Position numbers and translations under genes: made by a program
Shown: positions 1 to 10,134 of the stretch, piece by piece
Layout: each line of letters starts with the position of its first letter
Numbering within the stretch: the stretch's first letter is position 1
IMG/VR virus record: IMGVR_UViG_3300006735_005316
Location: 1 to 22,769 of that record
Origin: a virus
Strand: one strand, 5' to 3'
DNA: 22,769 nucleotides
Notes under the pieces: model-generated
What the model was told of the DNA's origin: nothing
Seen by the model: only the letters and a program-made list of their open reading frames with translations
Databases searched by the model: none

Positions 1-3000
1 TTACCATAGTCCAATACAACATTTCTTGCCAGTGCTGCTGCTTCATTTATCTGCACACCATCTTTAATTGCATTAAAGAATACTGCTTCACGCATTGCTT
101 GGTCTGCACCATTTGCCCAATGTGCATACGATGGCGTTCTACCGGTCGTGACAGCATCTAACATTTGCACATATAGGTTACGGCCTGTTTTTGGCATACC
201 TTGTGGGATGTTTAAGCTGTAAGTTCTGGCAGCTGCTTTGATATCATTAACCAAAGTCTCACCTAATTGTAATGCACTTTGTGAGCGACCTGTATTGTTT
301 TCTAACAACAAGTCTTGTGCTCTTCTGTATGTTATTGCTTCACCAGTTCTGGTTGTAAAGAATACATCATCAGCTTTGCCAGTTCTTATTGCCTGTCTAA
401 TCAATTGGTCAGGTGTCATCTTAACAGTTCCAAGCGACATAACACCAACACCAATTCTACCTTGTTGCCTCATAACTGTGTTGAGATAATCAGGTGCTGT
501 TACACTTGATATTAAAGGTGCAGTTATAATGTTTTCTGCCTGATATGGCACGTTTGGTAAAAATTTACCAGCCAGCTGACCAGATACAATGTTACGTCTT
601 AAACCACGAGTTATCATTCCTAAGTCACTAAGCAATTTACCCATAAATGTCGGGTCACGTCTTCTTACATCATAAAAGCTTGCACTAAAACCTGAGTAGT
701 TATCCTTCAATGCCAAAGCACCATAGTCTGCTTGCAATCTCATTAACAAGTTTCTTGTATATCTGTCTGTAACTGCAAATTCTTTTTCACCAACACGTAA
801 CAATACTGCTTGTATTTGTTGCAAGAATTCTGCATCATTCATATAACCTGCTGCAATACCACTTGTTTGCAAGCCGGCAGTATATGAAAATGGTGATGAG
901 CCAACTATTTCACGTAACGCATCATCAAACAAGTAAGGTGTCATTGCTTCACCACCATCACCTAATACACCTCTAAACATTTCTGATGGTGATTGTGGTA
1001 TGTCTAATTCTACAACTGCTTCGCCGGCACCTGCTCTACTTCTTCTTATGTTTTGTGTTCGGCCTGCATTATCACGTATTTCGTCCATTAACTTACGACC
1101 AGGTCCTGCTTTTACACTATTCATAAATTTGTCAAAGGCATTATATAATGCTTCATCAGGTGTAATGTCACCATACTTCATTATGTTTTGTGTTGTTGCA
1201 GCTATAAGTTCTGCACGTGCTTGTTGTCCTGCTGATGTTGCAATGTAAGTATTAACTTGTCTATTGATTATAACAGCAGGATTTCTTATACGTTCAAAGC
1301 TTTCCAATGTGCGTGGTGCTACATCACCTAATTCTTCAAATGCTGCAGCGTTTTCAAGAGGATGTCCTTTCGGAACTCTTGCTATTTCTGTAAGTTGCAC
1401 CTCTTGTGCTAAATCTGTCTTTGTAATAAAACCTACGCCACCACGATTAATTTCATCAGCAATTACACGTTCTACAATTTTATCTCTTGACTTACCAAAA
1501 ATATATTGTATGACTGCAGTTTCTACATCTGCTGGTGCTGCACCTAAGAACCTTGCGCTTTCAAGAGAAGCCTGATTAATTACTTCGCTTTCTCTCATTG
1601 TAGGTGGCAAGCTATCGATAAATGCATTTATTCTTGCTGTGCTAAATGCGTCTTGTGGTCCTAACTGGCTTTGCATATTGATTGGGTTCATTTCAAGAGA
1701 CCTGCTACGTTCTACACCTGTCAATGTTCTCATACGTTCAGCTGATATTCTTGTTTGTATTTCAAATGCTTCTCTAAATTTTTCATTAAATACAATTAAG
1801 TCTGTATCTGTTTTAATGCCTGGTCCAATATAGTATTTAAGCATTTCATACAAACCAATATTTAGCTTGCCACTTTCTGTGCCTAACTCATAAACTTCTC
1901 TTTCAACTCTTGCACCTTCTATACCAGCTATTCTACCTGCAATATCTTCCATCTCTTCTGCTTGCTTTAATGCAATGTTTTCCAACGCTAATGTATCTGC
2001 TGCATCAGGAGCTGTAAGTTGTGCAGATTTTAATTCTAATTCAGATGCTTCAAAAGCTTCACGTAATTCTACCTGTCTATCTTTTAGTGCCCTTAATTCT
2101 GCTCTTGATGCTTCAGGTATTTCACTTCTTATTGCTGGTTGTGCTAATTCATCCAGCTCATCAACCAAACGACCTGCATCTCTTGCAAAATCCATTGGGT
2201 CACCACCACGTGCTGCTTGCCTGAACATATAACTAAATACTAATTCTGCACCTGCTTCGTCACTTCTACCTGTAAGATTTCTTGCAGCACCTCTTGATTT
2301 TAGTTCTGCACGTAAGCCACTAACTGCATTGAAGAAACCATTATCTAAAGCAGCAATACCTTCTTCAATACCTCTTGCTGTGCTGTTTGCCCATATTTGT
2401 GTAGGTGGATTGGTAAAACCTTGATACTTTCTTCTTGTTACTTTTTCTACAAAACCTTTTGCAATTGGCACCAATACATTTTCTTTGGCTGCTTTAACAA
2501 CTGTTTTTGCACCAATCATTGTGCCTTCGAATATACCTTCACTAAATAGTCTTCTACCTTGTGGCTCAAATGCACGTGTTGTTACAACACCACTTGTAGC
2601 TGGTCTTATTATATCTGCACGTGGTATCATATCTGTTGCTATTGCTTCTGCTAATTTTTCTGCAACAATTATACCTTGTCTTTCTGTAAGTGCAAGGTCA
2701 CCTACGTGGTTACGTAATAATTCACCAACTGGACCACTGAAGTTTGCATTGCGTTGTCTAAGAAACTGCAAACCTTCTTCAGTAAGCATCATTGGTTTAT
2801 TAATATCATCAGGATTTGGTAACAAGTATTGTTTTCTTGCATTTGCTATAGCTTCAGATAATTTAGGCCACATTTCTTTGAAAGCTTTCTTTGATACTAT
2901 AAGTCTGCTTGTAAGTGGCACATAGTCTGCATAAAACGTATCGCCTAATTGTTCTTTAACTGCATTAACATATGGATTTGGTGCATCACCAAGTGCGCGT

Positions 3001-5330
3001 TCCATTCTAAATTGCATTAATTTTTCTGCTGTTGCTTCACCTTTTGCATAACCTTCGAATGCTTTTATTTCTTTTTGTGCAGTCTTGCCAAGACGTCCTG
3101 CGATACCTTTCTGTTGTGCTAAGGTATTTATAAGGCGACCAGCTTTGGATGCATCTATGCCATAATCTGCAAGGCGTGTCGCACCTCTTGTGCTTAGCCC
3201 TAAAGCTGTATCAATCAGGTCCTCATAAAACTGGCCAACATTGTCTGCATAGCGCATTGCATATGAGTTTGCATCCAGCACTTCATCTGCATTTACACGT
3301 AAAAATACATCAACATCAATATCTTCTGCTAAACCTGCTGCTCGAATTGGTTTGTCTAAGTTTGCACGTCTTTTTGCAATGTAAATACTTTCTTTAATTG
3401 GGCTGTCAATAAACTGACTTGCTCTTGTTTGCACATCATCTATCTTTTTACCACGTGCTTCAACAGCTGCCATTCGTTTTTCTAATGTTCTTTTTCTTGT
3501 AAATATTGCGTCAATTTCTGTATCAATGGCTTTATACTCAGGACTACCTACAGCTTTTGAATTACGTGCTCCAACCAAACTATCCATTCTGGTGGTTAGC
3601 TCATCAATCTGTGCTTGCCTTCCAACAGCAGTTGATGGTGTTGTGCCTGTTGCAAGTGTTTTACCACGTTGCGCACGTCCTATATCAATAGCTTTATCAC
3701 CTAATTTAAATGCGGCACCTGTTCCTTTTACTGCAAGTTTTGGAACTGCTGTTACAGCACGAACATATTTTGTTGGGTCAATTGGTATTAATAATTCTGT
3801 TACCAAACCACCAATACGAACTGTTGTTTCATAATCTTCTGGCACAGCTGACATAGAAGCAATGTCATCACCAAGCGTTCTCATTGTGGCTATTTCATAT
3901 GCTGTTGTTTTAAAGTAATCTTCAAACACACCTGCATTTGGCAATACAACCGTCTTACCCCTAGCTGCATCTTCTTTTCTACCCATAGGTTCGACTGCAA
4001 TAAAGCCAATATCACTATCATCTAATGCTTCTCCTGTGTAGGGATTGACATCATATGTTACAGCTTCTTTTACAACATTAACCGGCACACGAACAATACC
4101 ACCAATATCTCTTACCAGCGCACCTGCCATAGTTTCTGTAATTAAATCAGGGTCTTCCAATACACCAACATATTCTAATGCACCACGTATTCCAGTTACA
4201 TCTACTTGATTTGTTAAAAAGCCACGATGTAATGCATCACCCCAAACCTTGAAGAACATACCTTCTTGGTCTGCTTCAATACCAAATGCTGCTCTTTCTG
4301 CTGGTCGCTTTTCTTCTTCACGATATTCATCAGGAAAATTGTTTTGTAGGAACTGCATATAAATGGCTTTGGCCAACATATCAACTTCTTCAGCTGATGC
4401 TAATTCTATTGGCTTACCTGTAAATTTACTGTAATTACTTCTTGCCTGTGCTTTTGCTTGTCCTTGTTTGTCATTAAAAAAGTCTGTATATACTTGACCA
4501 CGTGCAATATCAACATCTTCATACTTACCTGCATTTGTATCACGTATTGCAATATCTTCTAATGTTTTGAGGTAACCTTCTCTTACTTTTCTTTTCTGTC
4601 TTTGTTGTTCTGTTTCAAGAACCTGAGGTTTGGCAGCATCATACATTACTTCTAATGTGCCCATCTCTTCTATTTCAGCAGGTGTTTTACCTCTTAAGCC
4701 TGCACTTTGCATTGATGGTGCCGGTGTGCCATATTCTGCAGCTGCACGTGGTCTTCTGGGTGATTGATTTGGGTCATATATGGTTTCATAGGCCAGTTTC
4801 TCTGCCCATTCATATTCCTGCAGTGCGACCCTTCTTGCATCAAAATATTCTTGCTGTTCGTCCGGGTCAAAAGCAAACGGATTATATCCAGCTTCATTAA
4901 GTCTTGTATCTACTTCATTCAATACTTCTTGTTCAGACATTTCACCAGCTGTAATAAAGTCTTGCACTAATTCATTATATTCTTTAATTTGTGCTTCATC
5001 AAGCTGCTCTTTACTTATACGTTTGTATATACCTGTGCCTTCACCAAACTGTGTCAAACCTGGCAACAGAACCTGAAAGCCTGGGTCACCAAACTGTGGT
5101 CCAATTGTAGGTAAAGTTTCTTCAAGTGTTTCTGGTTCTTTTGGCTCAGGTGGTGGCAAAACAACAGGTTCTGCAGGTGTAGTCTTTGGTGCATTTCTTA
5201 GCGTAAAGTCTGCTGCCTGTTGTTTCTTATTGAAGTAAGAGCTACCAAGACCACTATCAAAATTAAATTGTATAATATATTCTGCGTAGTCCTCGTCACT
5301 CATCCATTCTGGTTGAGGATTTGGGTCCAT
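1..5330 (-). CDS. Very large phage protein, probable internal virion/ejection protein (3' end beyond window)
   Basis: The frame is open from an ATG at 5330 to the left edge, giving 1776 codons plus two bases, so the C-terminus is missing. The ATG directly follows the TAA of the upstream gene, with an AGGAG Shine-Dalgarno site inside that gene's end. Residues about 49-75 form a Pro/Glu linker. The rest is mostly helical, rich in Ala, Glu, Arg and Lys, with amphipathic or hydrophobic stretches near residues 505-545 and 935-960 and a coiled-coil-like stretch near 1070-1100. The last visible residues (REAVFFNAIKDG followed by EAAALARNVVLDYG, about 1743-1776) resemble a motif I associate with large phage polyvalent or virion proteins; this is from memory, not from a search. 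Position as the last gene of the tail/ejection block supports a role as an ejected internal protein. I see no peptidase, lysozyme or polymerase motif in the visible part. Confidence 0.85.
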   Translation of the reverse strand, partial: MDPNPQPEWMSDEDYAEYIIQFNFDSGLGSSYFNKKQQAADFTLRNAPKTTPAEPVVLPPPEPKEPETLEETLPTIGPQFGDPGFQVLLPGLTQFGEGTGIYKRISKEQLDEAQIKEYNELVQDFITAGEMSEQEVLNEVDTRLNEAGYNPFAFDPDEQQEYFDARRVALQEYEWAEKLAYETIYDPNQSPRRPRAAAEYGTPAPSMQSAGLRGKTPAEIEEMGTLEVMYDAAKPQVLETEQQRQKRKVREGYLKTLEDIAIRDTNAGKYEDVDIARGQVYTDFFNDKQGQAKAQARSNYSKFTGKPIELASAEEVDMLAKAIYMQFLQNNFPDEYREEEKRPAERAAFGIEADQEGMFFKVWGDALHRGFLTNQVDVTGIRGALEYVGVLEDPDLITETMAGALVRDIGGIVRVPVNVVKEAVTYDVNPYTGEALDDSDIGFIAVEPMGRKEDAARGKTVVLPNAGVFEDYFKTTAYEIATMRTLGDDIASMSAVPEDYETTVRIGGLVTELLIPIDPTKYVRAVTAVPKLAVKGTGAAFKLGDKAIDIGRAQRGKTLATGTTPSTAVGRQAQIDELTTRMDSLVGARNSKAVGSPEYKAIDTEIDAIFTRKRTLEKRMAAVEARGKKIDDVQTRASQFIDSPIKESIYIAKRRANLDKPIRAAGLAEDIDVDVFLRVNADEVLDANSYAMRYADNVGQFYEDLIDTALGLSTRGATRLADYGIDASKAGRLINTLAQQKGIAGRLGKTAQKEIKAFEGYAKGEATAEKLMQFRMERALGDAPNPYVNAVKEQLGDTFYADYVPLTSRLIVSKKAFKEMWPKLSEAIANARKQYLLPNPDDINKPMMLTEEGLQFLRQRNANFSGPVGELLRNHVGDLALTERQGIIVAEKLAEAIATDMIPRADIIRPATSGVVTTRAFEPQGRRLFSEGIFEGTMIGAKTVVKAAKENVLVPIAKGFVEKVTRRKYQGFTNPPTQIWANSTARGIEEGIAALDNGFFNAVSGLRAELKSRGAARNLTGRSDEAGAELVFSYMFRQAARGGDPMDFARDAGRLVDELDELAQPAIRSEIPEASRAELRALKDRQVELREAFEASELELKSAQLTAPDAADTLALENIALKQAEEMEDIAGRIAGIEGARVEREVYELGTESGKLNIGLYEMLKYYIGPGIKTDTDLIVFNEKFREAFEIQTRISAERMRTLTGVERSRSLEMNPINMQSQLGPQDAFSTARINAFIDSLPPTMRESEVINQASLESARFLGAAPADVETAVIQYIFGKSRDKIVERVIADEINRGGVGFITKTDLAQEVQLTEIARVPKGHPLENAAAFEELGDVAPRTLESFERIRNPAVIINRQVNTYIATSAGQQARAELIAATTQNIMKYGDITPDEALYNAFDKFMNSVKAGPGRKLMDEIRDNAGRTQNIRRSRAGAGEAVVELDIPQSPSEMFRGVLGDGGEAMTPYLFDDALREIVGSSPFSYTAGLQTSGIAAGYMNDAEFLQQIQAVLLRVGEKEFAVTDRYTRNLLMRLQADYGALALKDNYSGFSASFYDVRRRDPTFMGKLLSDLGMITRGLRRNIVSGQLAGKFLPNVPYQAENIITAPLISSVTAPDYLNTVMRQQGRIGVGVMSLGTVKMTPDQLIRQAIRTGKADDVFFTTRTGEAITYRRAQDLLLENNTGRSQSALQLGETLVNDIKAAARTYSLNIPQGMPKTGRNLYVQMLDAVTTGRTPSYAHWANGADQAMREAVFFNAIKDGVQINEAAALARNVVLDYG

Positions 5331-7652
5331 TTATTCTTTCTCCTGAGCGTTATATAATGCTTGCTGATTTGCTAATTCTGTAATTGTTGTTGCATTTTCC
5401 TTAGCCCAAGCTTGTGATGCTTTATTACCTGCTGTGCCTTGTAATACACCAGTTGCATCATAAACTGTATCACCAAGTGTGCCATCTGCTTTGATATACG
5501 TAATTGTCATTGCTTGAGGATTAAACTCCCAACTTTTCATTCCACCATCTGTAATTGGCCTAAACGGTTCAGGTGCTACTAATGCTGCTTTTGCTTCTGG
5601 CTTTTCACCTGCTGGTTGCACATCGGGAGCAGGTTGTTTTGGAACCACTGGTTCTATTTCAGGTTGAGCAAGTCGATATCTTTCAATAAGCAATGCGTCT
5701 TGTTTTAATTCATTTAATATATCTTGACGTTGTTGTTCAGCAGCACTTAGCTCACTTTTCTCTGTCAAGAATTTTTCTTGTGCTGCCTTTGCTTCTTCAC
5801 TTCTAAAGATTGGTAGTCCTAAGAAACCACCACGTTCTGCTGCTTTTGCTGCATCAAACTCTGCTTGCGCGCCTTCAACATCAATTGCTGCTGCTCTTTT
5901 CCTTACAGCTTCTTTTTCAACTTCAATACCTTTTCTTTGTGCTTCTTCTAAGTTTCTCATTTGCTCTAAGAATTGGTTAGCAGCACCTGTTGTGTCTCTT
6001 GGTGGTGCTTCTGCTGCCATTGCTGCTTGCATATTGTATGCGTGGAAATTTGTAAGAATAGCATCTGTTTTAGTTTGGTCACCACCAAGTTGTGAAGCCA
6101 AAGAAGTTATTTCTGCTGGTGTAAATACAGATGGATTTGCTTTGTATTGTTGATATATTTGGTAACCAAGATATTCAGCACCTGTTTGGTCTGCAGTTTT
6201 TGATGGTGGCTTAATGCGACCTGATAGTTCTTGTGCTCTACCAATTACTGCAAAGTTTCTTTCAAAGTCTGGATTTTCATCCAATACTCTTTCAAAGTCT
6301 TGTTGCATTTTTATCATATCATCAGCAGTTGCTTGAAATTCTTTACCGCTTCTTGGGTCAGTTAGGGTAAATGTCTGTCCAGTTTCTGGTGAGCCTGACA
6401 TTCTAATAGGATTATATAATTCTCTTGCACGTTGTGTTGCTTGTTCTACTGTAGGTCTTGCAAGTGGTGTGTCTATTTTCTTTTGCACCTTACCTTGTCT
6501 TGTAACAGAACTGTCAAGGTTTCCTAACTTACGTAAGAATTGGTCATCAAATATTAATTGTTCTTCAATAGATAAAGATTTTAAATCAATTGTAGGCTTA
6601 ACTTCTTTACCATCAACTTGTATTCTTGAGCCATCTTTAATTGCATCATACGCTACAACAGCAGCAGGTGTTTGTTTGCTGTCGGTTAATCTTTCTGTAA
6701 ATAATGCATACTCGTCTTCTGTTACTTTGCCATCATCACTAAGTGACCTGATAAGCATACCATAGTCACCACTTGCACGAAGACTGCCAAGTGTGGATTG
6801 CAATAATGCTTGACCTTCTGCTGTTCCACGTATTTCATCCAACTTGCCTTTTACTTGGTTTGCTTGGTCTGTTAATCCACCTGTAGCAGCATATTGTTTT
6901 CCAACTTCTATATCTACTTCATATTGTTCAATACGTCCAAGGTCGTAATCAAGAGGGTCAGCTAATACAGGAAAGTCTGGATGCTTTGTCTTGTCTTTCT
7001 TACCTGATTTTGGTGGTGTATAAGAACCTAAACCATAGTGACTTGATATAAAGCTTCTTATTTCTGCATCATTAAAGAAACCACCAACACCTTTTCTATC
7101 AGCTGTATCTTTTACTTTTGCGTATGTTTCTTGTGCAGCTGCCAGTGCTGAAGGACTACCAGGATTGCTAACAACAATTTTACCAACCTCACCTTTAATT
7201 AAAGTGCTAAGTTGTGTTTCATTTGTTGCAACTGCTGCTCTTGTTCCAATCGCATCATCAGCACCCACAATGGCTCTTGACATAGTTGTTGGAACACCAT
7301 ACTTGCCTTGCACCATTCTTTGTGCATCTAATTTTCTTGCTTGCTTTTGTGCTGATTGTGTAGCTTTTGCCTTTTCAATATCAACATACATTCTCATCAA
7401 AGCAAGTTCTTTATCAGCATCTGCTTTACCAAGCTTACCTTTTTCTGATATGTAATCGGTCAAGTCTCTTTCAAGATTACCAATGTAGCCAAGTAATTTT
7501 TCATTTTCTTTCTGGAGCTGTTCTTTAATAGCAGCACGTTGTGTATAGTCTGCTTGTAATTCTTGCAAAGCCAGTTGATACATCATATTGTAACGTTGCG
7601 TATGTGTATCTTGATATTGAAAAATATAGTATTGTGAAGTCGGTTCAGCCAT
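5331..7652 (-). CDS. Coiled-coil structural protein, probable internal virion/ejection protein (773 aa)
   Basis: I do not recognise a named family. The protein is Glu/Gln/Ala/Lys-rich and mostly helical, with heptad-like stretches near residues 25-60 and 570-670. A Pro-rich linker with repeated PEP/PAP-type units (about residues 680-715) precedes a small C-terminal domain beginning near GGMKSWEFNP. There is no signal peptide or catalytic motif. The start ATG overlaps the upstream stop codon in a TAATG junction and has a strong GGAGGAG site upstream; the stop abuts the ATG of the giant downstream gene. Long alpha-helical proteins at this position, after the tail genes, are typical of the ejection proteins of podoviruses (compare T7 gp15/gp16 and P22 gp16/gp20 in role, not in sequence). 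That functional reading is inference from order and composition. Confidence 0.85.
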   Translation of the reverse strand: MAEPTSQYYIFQYQDTHTQRYNMMYQLALQELQADYTQRAAIKEQLQKENEKLLGYIGNLERDLTDYISEKGKLGKADADKELALMRMYVDIEKAKATQSAQKQARKLDAQRMVQGKYGVPTTMSRAIVGADDAIGTRAAVATNETQLSTLIKGEVGKIVVSNPGSPSALAAAQETYAKVKDTADRKGVGGFFNDAEIRSFISSHYGLGSYTPPKSGKKDKTKHPDFPVLADPLDYDLGRIEQYEVDIEVGKQYAATGGLTDQANQVKGKLDEIRGTAEGQALLQSTLGSLRASGDYGMLIRSLSDDGKVTEDEYALFTERLTDSKQTPAAVVAYDAIKDGSRIQVDGKEVKPTIDLKSLSIEEQLIFDDQFLRKLGNLDSSVTRQGKVQKKIDTPLARPTVEQATQRARELYNPIRMSGSPETGQTFTLTDPRSGKEFQATADDMIKMQQDFERVLDENPDFERNFAVIGRAQELSGRIKPPSKTADQTGAEYLGYQIYQQYKANPSVFTPAEITSLASQLGGDQTKTDAILTNFHAYNMQAAMAAEAPPRDTTGAANQFLEQMRNLEEAQRKGIEVEKEAVRKRAAAIDVEGAQAEFDAAKAAERGGFLGLPIFRSEEAKAAQEKFLTEKSELSAAEQQRQDILNELKQDALLIERYRLAQPEIEPVVPKQPAPDVQPAGEKPEAKAALVAPEPFRPITDGGMKSWEFNPQAMTITYIKADGTLGDTVYDATGVLQGTAGNKASQAWAKENATTITELANQQALYNAQEKE

Positions 7653-8371
7653 TATCTTGCTCCTCCTGGTGGATATCCATAGCCTGGGAAGAACGGATTA
7701 ATAGGAGTTCCTGATTGTGGGCCGTAATAAGATTGATAATAGCCAAAGAATGGGTCCATTTGTGCGCCGTAGAATTGTTGCATATATCTTTGCTGCTGCA
7801 TTTGTTGTCTCATTTGTGCTTGTTGTGCAGCTGACATTTGTGATGCTTGACCTGTAAGCTCTTTCAATTCCTTTTGTTTTGCACCTGCAGTCAAACCAAT
7901 TTGTGCAATCTCTGCAGAACCACCAACAACAGCAGCCAACATTTCTTTGTTTTCTATTTCTTTACGTTTCTTCAGGTCTCGTATCTCTTGTTCTTGTAGT
8001 TTTTGTTGTTGAAGATTAATTGCAGATATATTTTTGGCTACATCGCTTTCTTGCCTTGCAGCCATTTCTTCTTCTTGCATCATTTGCTTTGCAACTGCAC
8101 CAGCACCTAAGTCTGCAGCAGAGGCTATTTCACGTCTTTGTAAGTTTCTTTGTGCTTGCATTGCAGCAACAGGGTCAAGCATTTGCTCGGTTAAAACCTT
8201 TGTTTCGTCTTCTGTTAAACCTAATGCATTTAAATCTTGTAGTCTTTCTAACTCTCCAAGCCTTTCTTCATCATCTTCTGTAAATATTTGGCTGGCTCTA
8301 ATACCTGCTGAAGCAGCTTTACCTAAAGCTCCTACGCCCATTCCGATAGCCAGCATTGTAATTGGTTCCAT
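7652..8371 (-). CDS. Gly-zipper, Gln-rich structural protein, possible small ejection protein (239 aa)
   Basis: The N-terminus (residues about 4-26) is a Gly/Ala-rich hydrophobic helix (AIGMGVGALGKAASAG) that could insert in a membrane or pack as a glycine zipper. The middle is a long Gln/Glu/Lys-rich helix (residues 55-185) with clear coiled-coil character, including runs such as QAQMRQQMQQQ. The last 45 residues are rich in Tyr, Phe, Pro and Gly, which suggests a flexible, sticky tail. The start has an AGGAGA site and a short gap to the upstream stop. The gene ends in a TAATG overlap with the 773-aa gene. The layout resembles small internal virion or pilot proteins that pair with larger ejection proteins, but I recognise no family and the role is inferred. 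Confidence 0.82.
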   Translation of the reverse strand: MEPITMLAIGMGVGALGKAASAGIRASQIFTEDDEERLGELERLQDLNALGLTEDETKVLTEQMLDPVAAMQAQRNLQRREIASAADLGAGAVAKQMMQEEEMAARQESDVAKNISAINLQQQKLQEQEIRDLKKRKEIENKEMLAAVVGGSAEIAQIGLTAGAKQKELKELTGQASQMSAAQQAQMRQQMQQQRYMQQFYGAQMDPFFGYYQSYYGPQSGTPINPFFPGYGYPPGGAR

Positions 8372-8395
8372 ATTTATCTCCTATTTATATATATA

Positions 8396-9085
8396 TTAGT
8401 AATAACATTCAAGTGATAATGAATATCTACTTATCCAAGTAATTTGTTCATTGCTACAAGCAGCCAGTCCAATTGTATGTTCGCCTTTGGCAAGGTCCAA
8501 CGTAATTGTGCTGTGAAACTGTCTTTGTCCTTCATATACCGGTATAAAATCGCCTGTTCCTCCAGACGCACCAACATCCATCATTGCCTGAGCGATATGC
8601 TTAGTTGCAGTTTGAACTGTTCCATCAACTGATAATGCTACCATTGTTGATTTACCTGCATCTGAATATGAACCGGTGTCATCATCAAGTGGAAACATTT
8701 CTGAAACAATTGATATGCGAACTTTTGCGTCTGCTTCTAATGTAAATGTGCAAGAAGTGCGTGGAACAAGTATAAACCCAGAAGTAGGAACTGTTAAATC
8801 TGCATTTGCATCACCTATTGCTACACTCATACCACCTGGATTAAATTTAGGAAACTCAGGATTACCTTGCACCAAACCAGTTGTAAATTCAAACTGATTA
8901 ATTATGGCGTTGTAGTAACCATTCATAATCATAGAAGCTTTTATCCATTTACTTGTTAGCATATCTGTAGGTGCAGCACGAAAGCCACCATTCAACCAAG
9001 TTTTTATTGCATCATTATTTGCTTGGACTTCTGGTCCTTCTATGTTTGTGTTTGCTGAAAATGTATTTGGTATAACTACTGGCAT
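8396..9085 (-). CDS. Putative tail-appendage protein (229 aa)
   Basis: The first 55 residues hold a short helical segment with NND and WLNGG elements, followed by a beta-rich domain. The C-terminus (ITWISRYSLSLECYY) looks like a last strand of a jelly-roll or sandwich fold. No enzyme motif is visible. It is the third of three consecutive genes with this plan (helical head, beta-rich body), all between the tail hub and the ejection proteins. It starts inside a TAATG overlap with the preceding gene and has a GAGGAG site. A 24-bp AT-rich gap separates its stop from the next ATG. Minor tail fibre, spike or appendage is the most likely role, by position and fold impression only. Confidence 0.78.
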   Translation of the reverse strand: MPVVIPNTFSANTNIEGPEVQANNDAIKTWLNGGFRAAPTDMLTSKWIKASMIMNGYYNAIINQFEFTTGLVQGNPEFPKFNPGGMSVAIGDANADLTVPTSGFILVPRTSCTFTLEADAKVRISIVSEMFPLDDDTGSYSDAGKSTMVALSVDGTVQTATKHIAQAMMDVGASGGTGDFIPVYEGQRQFHSTITLDLAKGEHTIGLAACSNEQITWISRYSLSLECYY

Positions 9086-10134
9086 TACGATGTCACTCCT
9101 CTCATTATCATTGCATCCAATTGTGCGCTGGCTAATGTAACTGTCATTGAAACACCAAACCTGTTATTTACCGGGTCGCATTCCACGTTTTCTAAGAATA
9201 ATTTTGCATTACTACCTGCAACATTCATACGCCAAACACCACTTGTATAGAGCTGAACACCAAATAATGTCATAGCTTGTGTTGCTTTTAAGGTAATTCC
9301 ACCTGTAACTGTATATGGTCGTCTTACACCTGATGATGCATTGTTGTCACCAGTTGCTTGAAACACCATACCACTGGTTGTTGTGCTGTCACCTTGCGTC
9401 ATTAGTGCCATATCAACAACAGAACAATGGTCAAATGAAGAACCAGCCATTAACAAGCCGTTACCCATACCTACTGTTGCACCACCAGGGTCAGCAACTG
9501 TTGCATAATATAAGTTCTTTGCAGAAATTGTGCCAAAGTCGCTATCTGTTAATGCATTACTTGTTGTATTTACCTTTGGATAAATCAAATAACACCATTC
9601 ACCAATACCACTACCATCTGTAGCAGTGTCGCTTCTTGCTGCAACTGTTACCAAGTCTGAAGCGTGCATATTAAGTGATGCAACATTACCTGTAGTATTT
9701 GTATTGCTTCGCACTTTCCATACTTGCACTTGCCAACTTAACCTTACGATATCACCAGCAGCCAAAGTAATGCCTGCAGTTCCATCACCAATTATTAATT
9801 TTGTGCCTTGTCCTGGAACTGTTGATGTAAAACCACCACTATTGTGATTGATTTCGCTTTCTTTTGTTGCATCATCTGCAAAATTACCGTAGTTAGTTGC
9901 TGCAGGTATAGGTGAGGCGCCCAAGGAGCCTTCGTAACCATTATATTGCGTTCCCCTGAATACAACTAAAGGGTCTTCCATAATGTTTCTTGTATCAATA
10001 CCCTCAGTCCTTACGTTACCATCTCCAATACCAGCACTAACTGTTGCTAATTCTGAATATATTGTATTGTAAGTTGCTGCTTCTACTATTGGATTTTCTG
10101 GCCAGTTATTGCTGACTTTACTTATTTTTGGCAT
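9085..10134 (-). CDS. Putative tail-appendage/fibre protein (349 aa)
   Basis: The N-terminal 55 residues contain the pattern PIVEAATYNTIYSEL followed by GNVRTEGIDTRNI, a style common in phage fibre or host-contact proteins whose short N-terminal helix anchors a trimer before a beta-rich body. Residues 60-345 are rich in Gly, Thr, Ser, Ala and Asn, as expected for beta-sandwich or beta-helix virion proteins. I see no catalytic depolymerase motif. The gene is coupled at both ends by TAATG overlaps (one base shared between stop and start). The upstream gene's last codons provide an AGGAAA site. It could be a receptor-binding protein, but sequence alone does not show which of the three neighbouring proteins contacts the host. 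Confidence 0.8.
   Translation of the reverse strand: MPKISKVSNNWPENPIVEAATYNTIYSELATVSAGIGDGNVRTEGIDTRNIMEDPLVVFRGTQYNGYEGSLGASPIPAATNYGNFADDATKESEINHNSGGFTSTVPGQGTKLIIGDGTAGITLAAGDIVRLSWQVQVWKVRSNTNTTGNVASLNMHASDLVTVAARSDTATDGSGIGEWCYLIYPKVNTTSNALTDSDFGTISAKNLYYATVADPGGATVGMGNGLLMAGSSFDHCSVVDMALMTQGDSTTTSGMVFQATGDNNASSGVRRPYTVTGGITLKATQAMTLFGVQLYTSGVWRMNVAGSNAKLFLENVECDPVNNRFGVSMTVTLASAQLDAMIMRGVTS

Noticed and set aside
1000-4970. Multiple plus-strand frames opposite the giant gene
   Set aside because: Antisense shadows rich in Ser, Leu and Cys caused by codon bias of the minus-strand gene.
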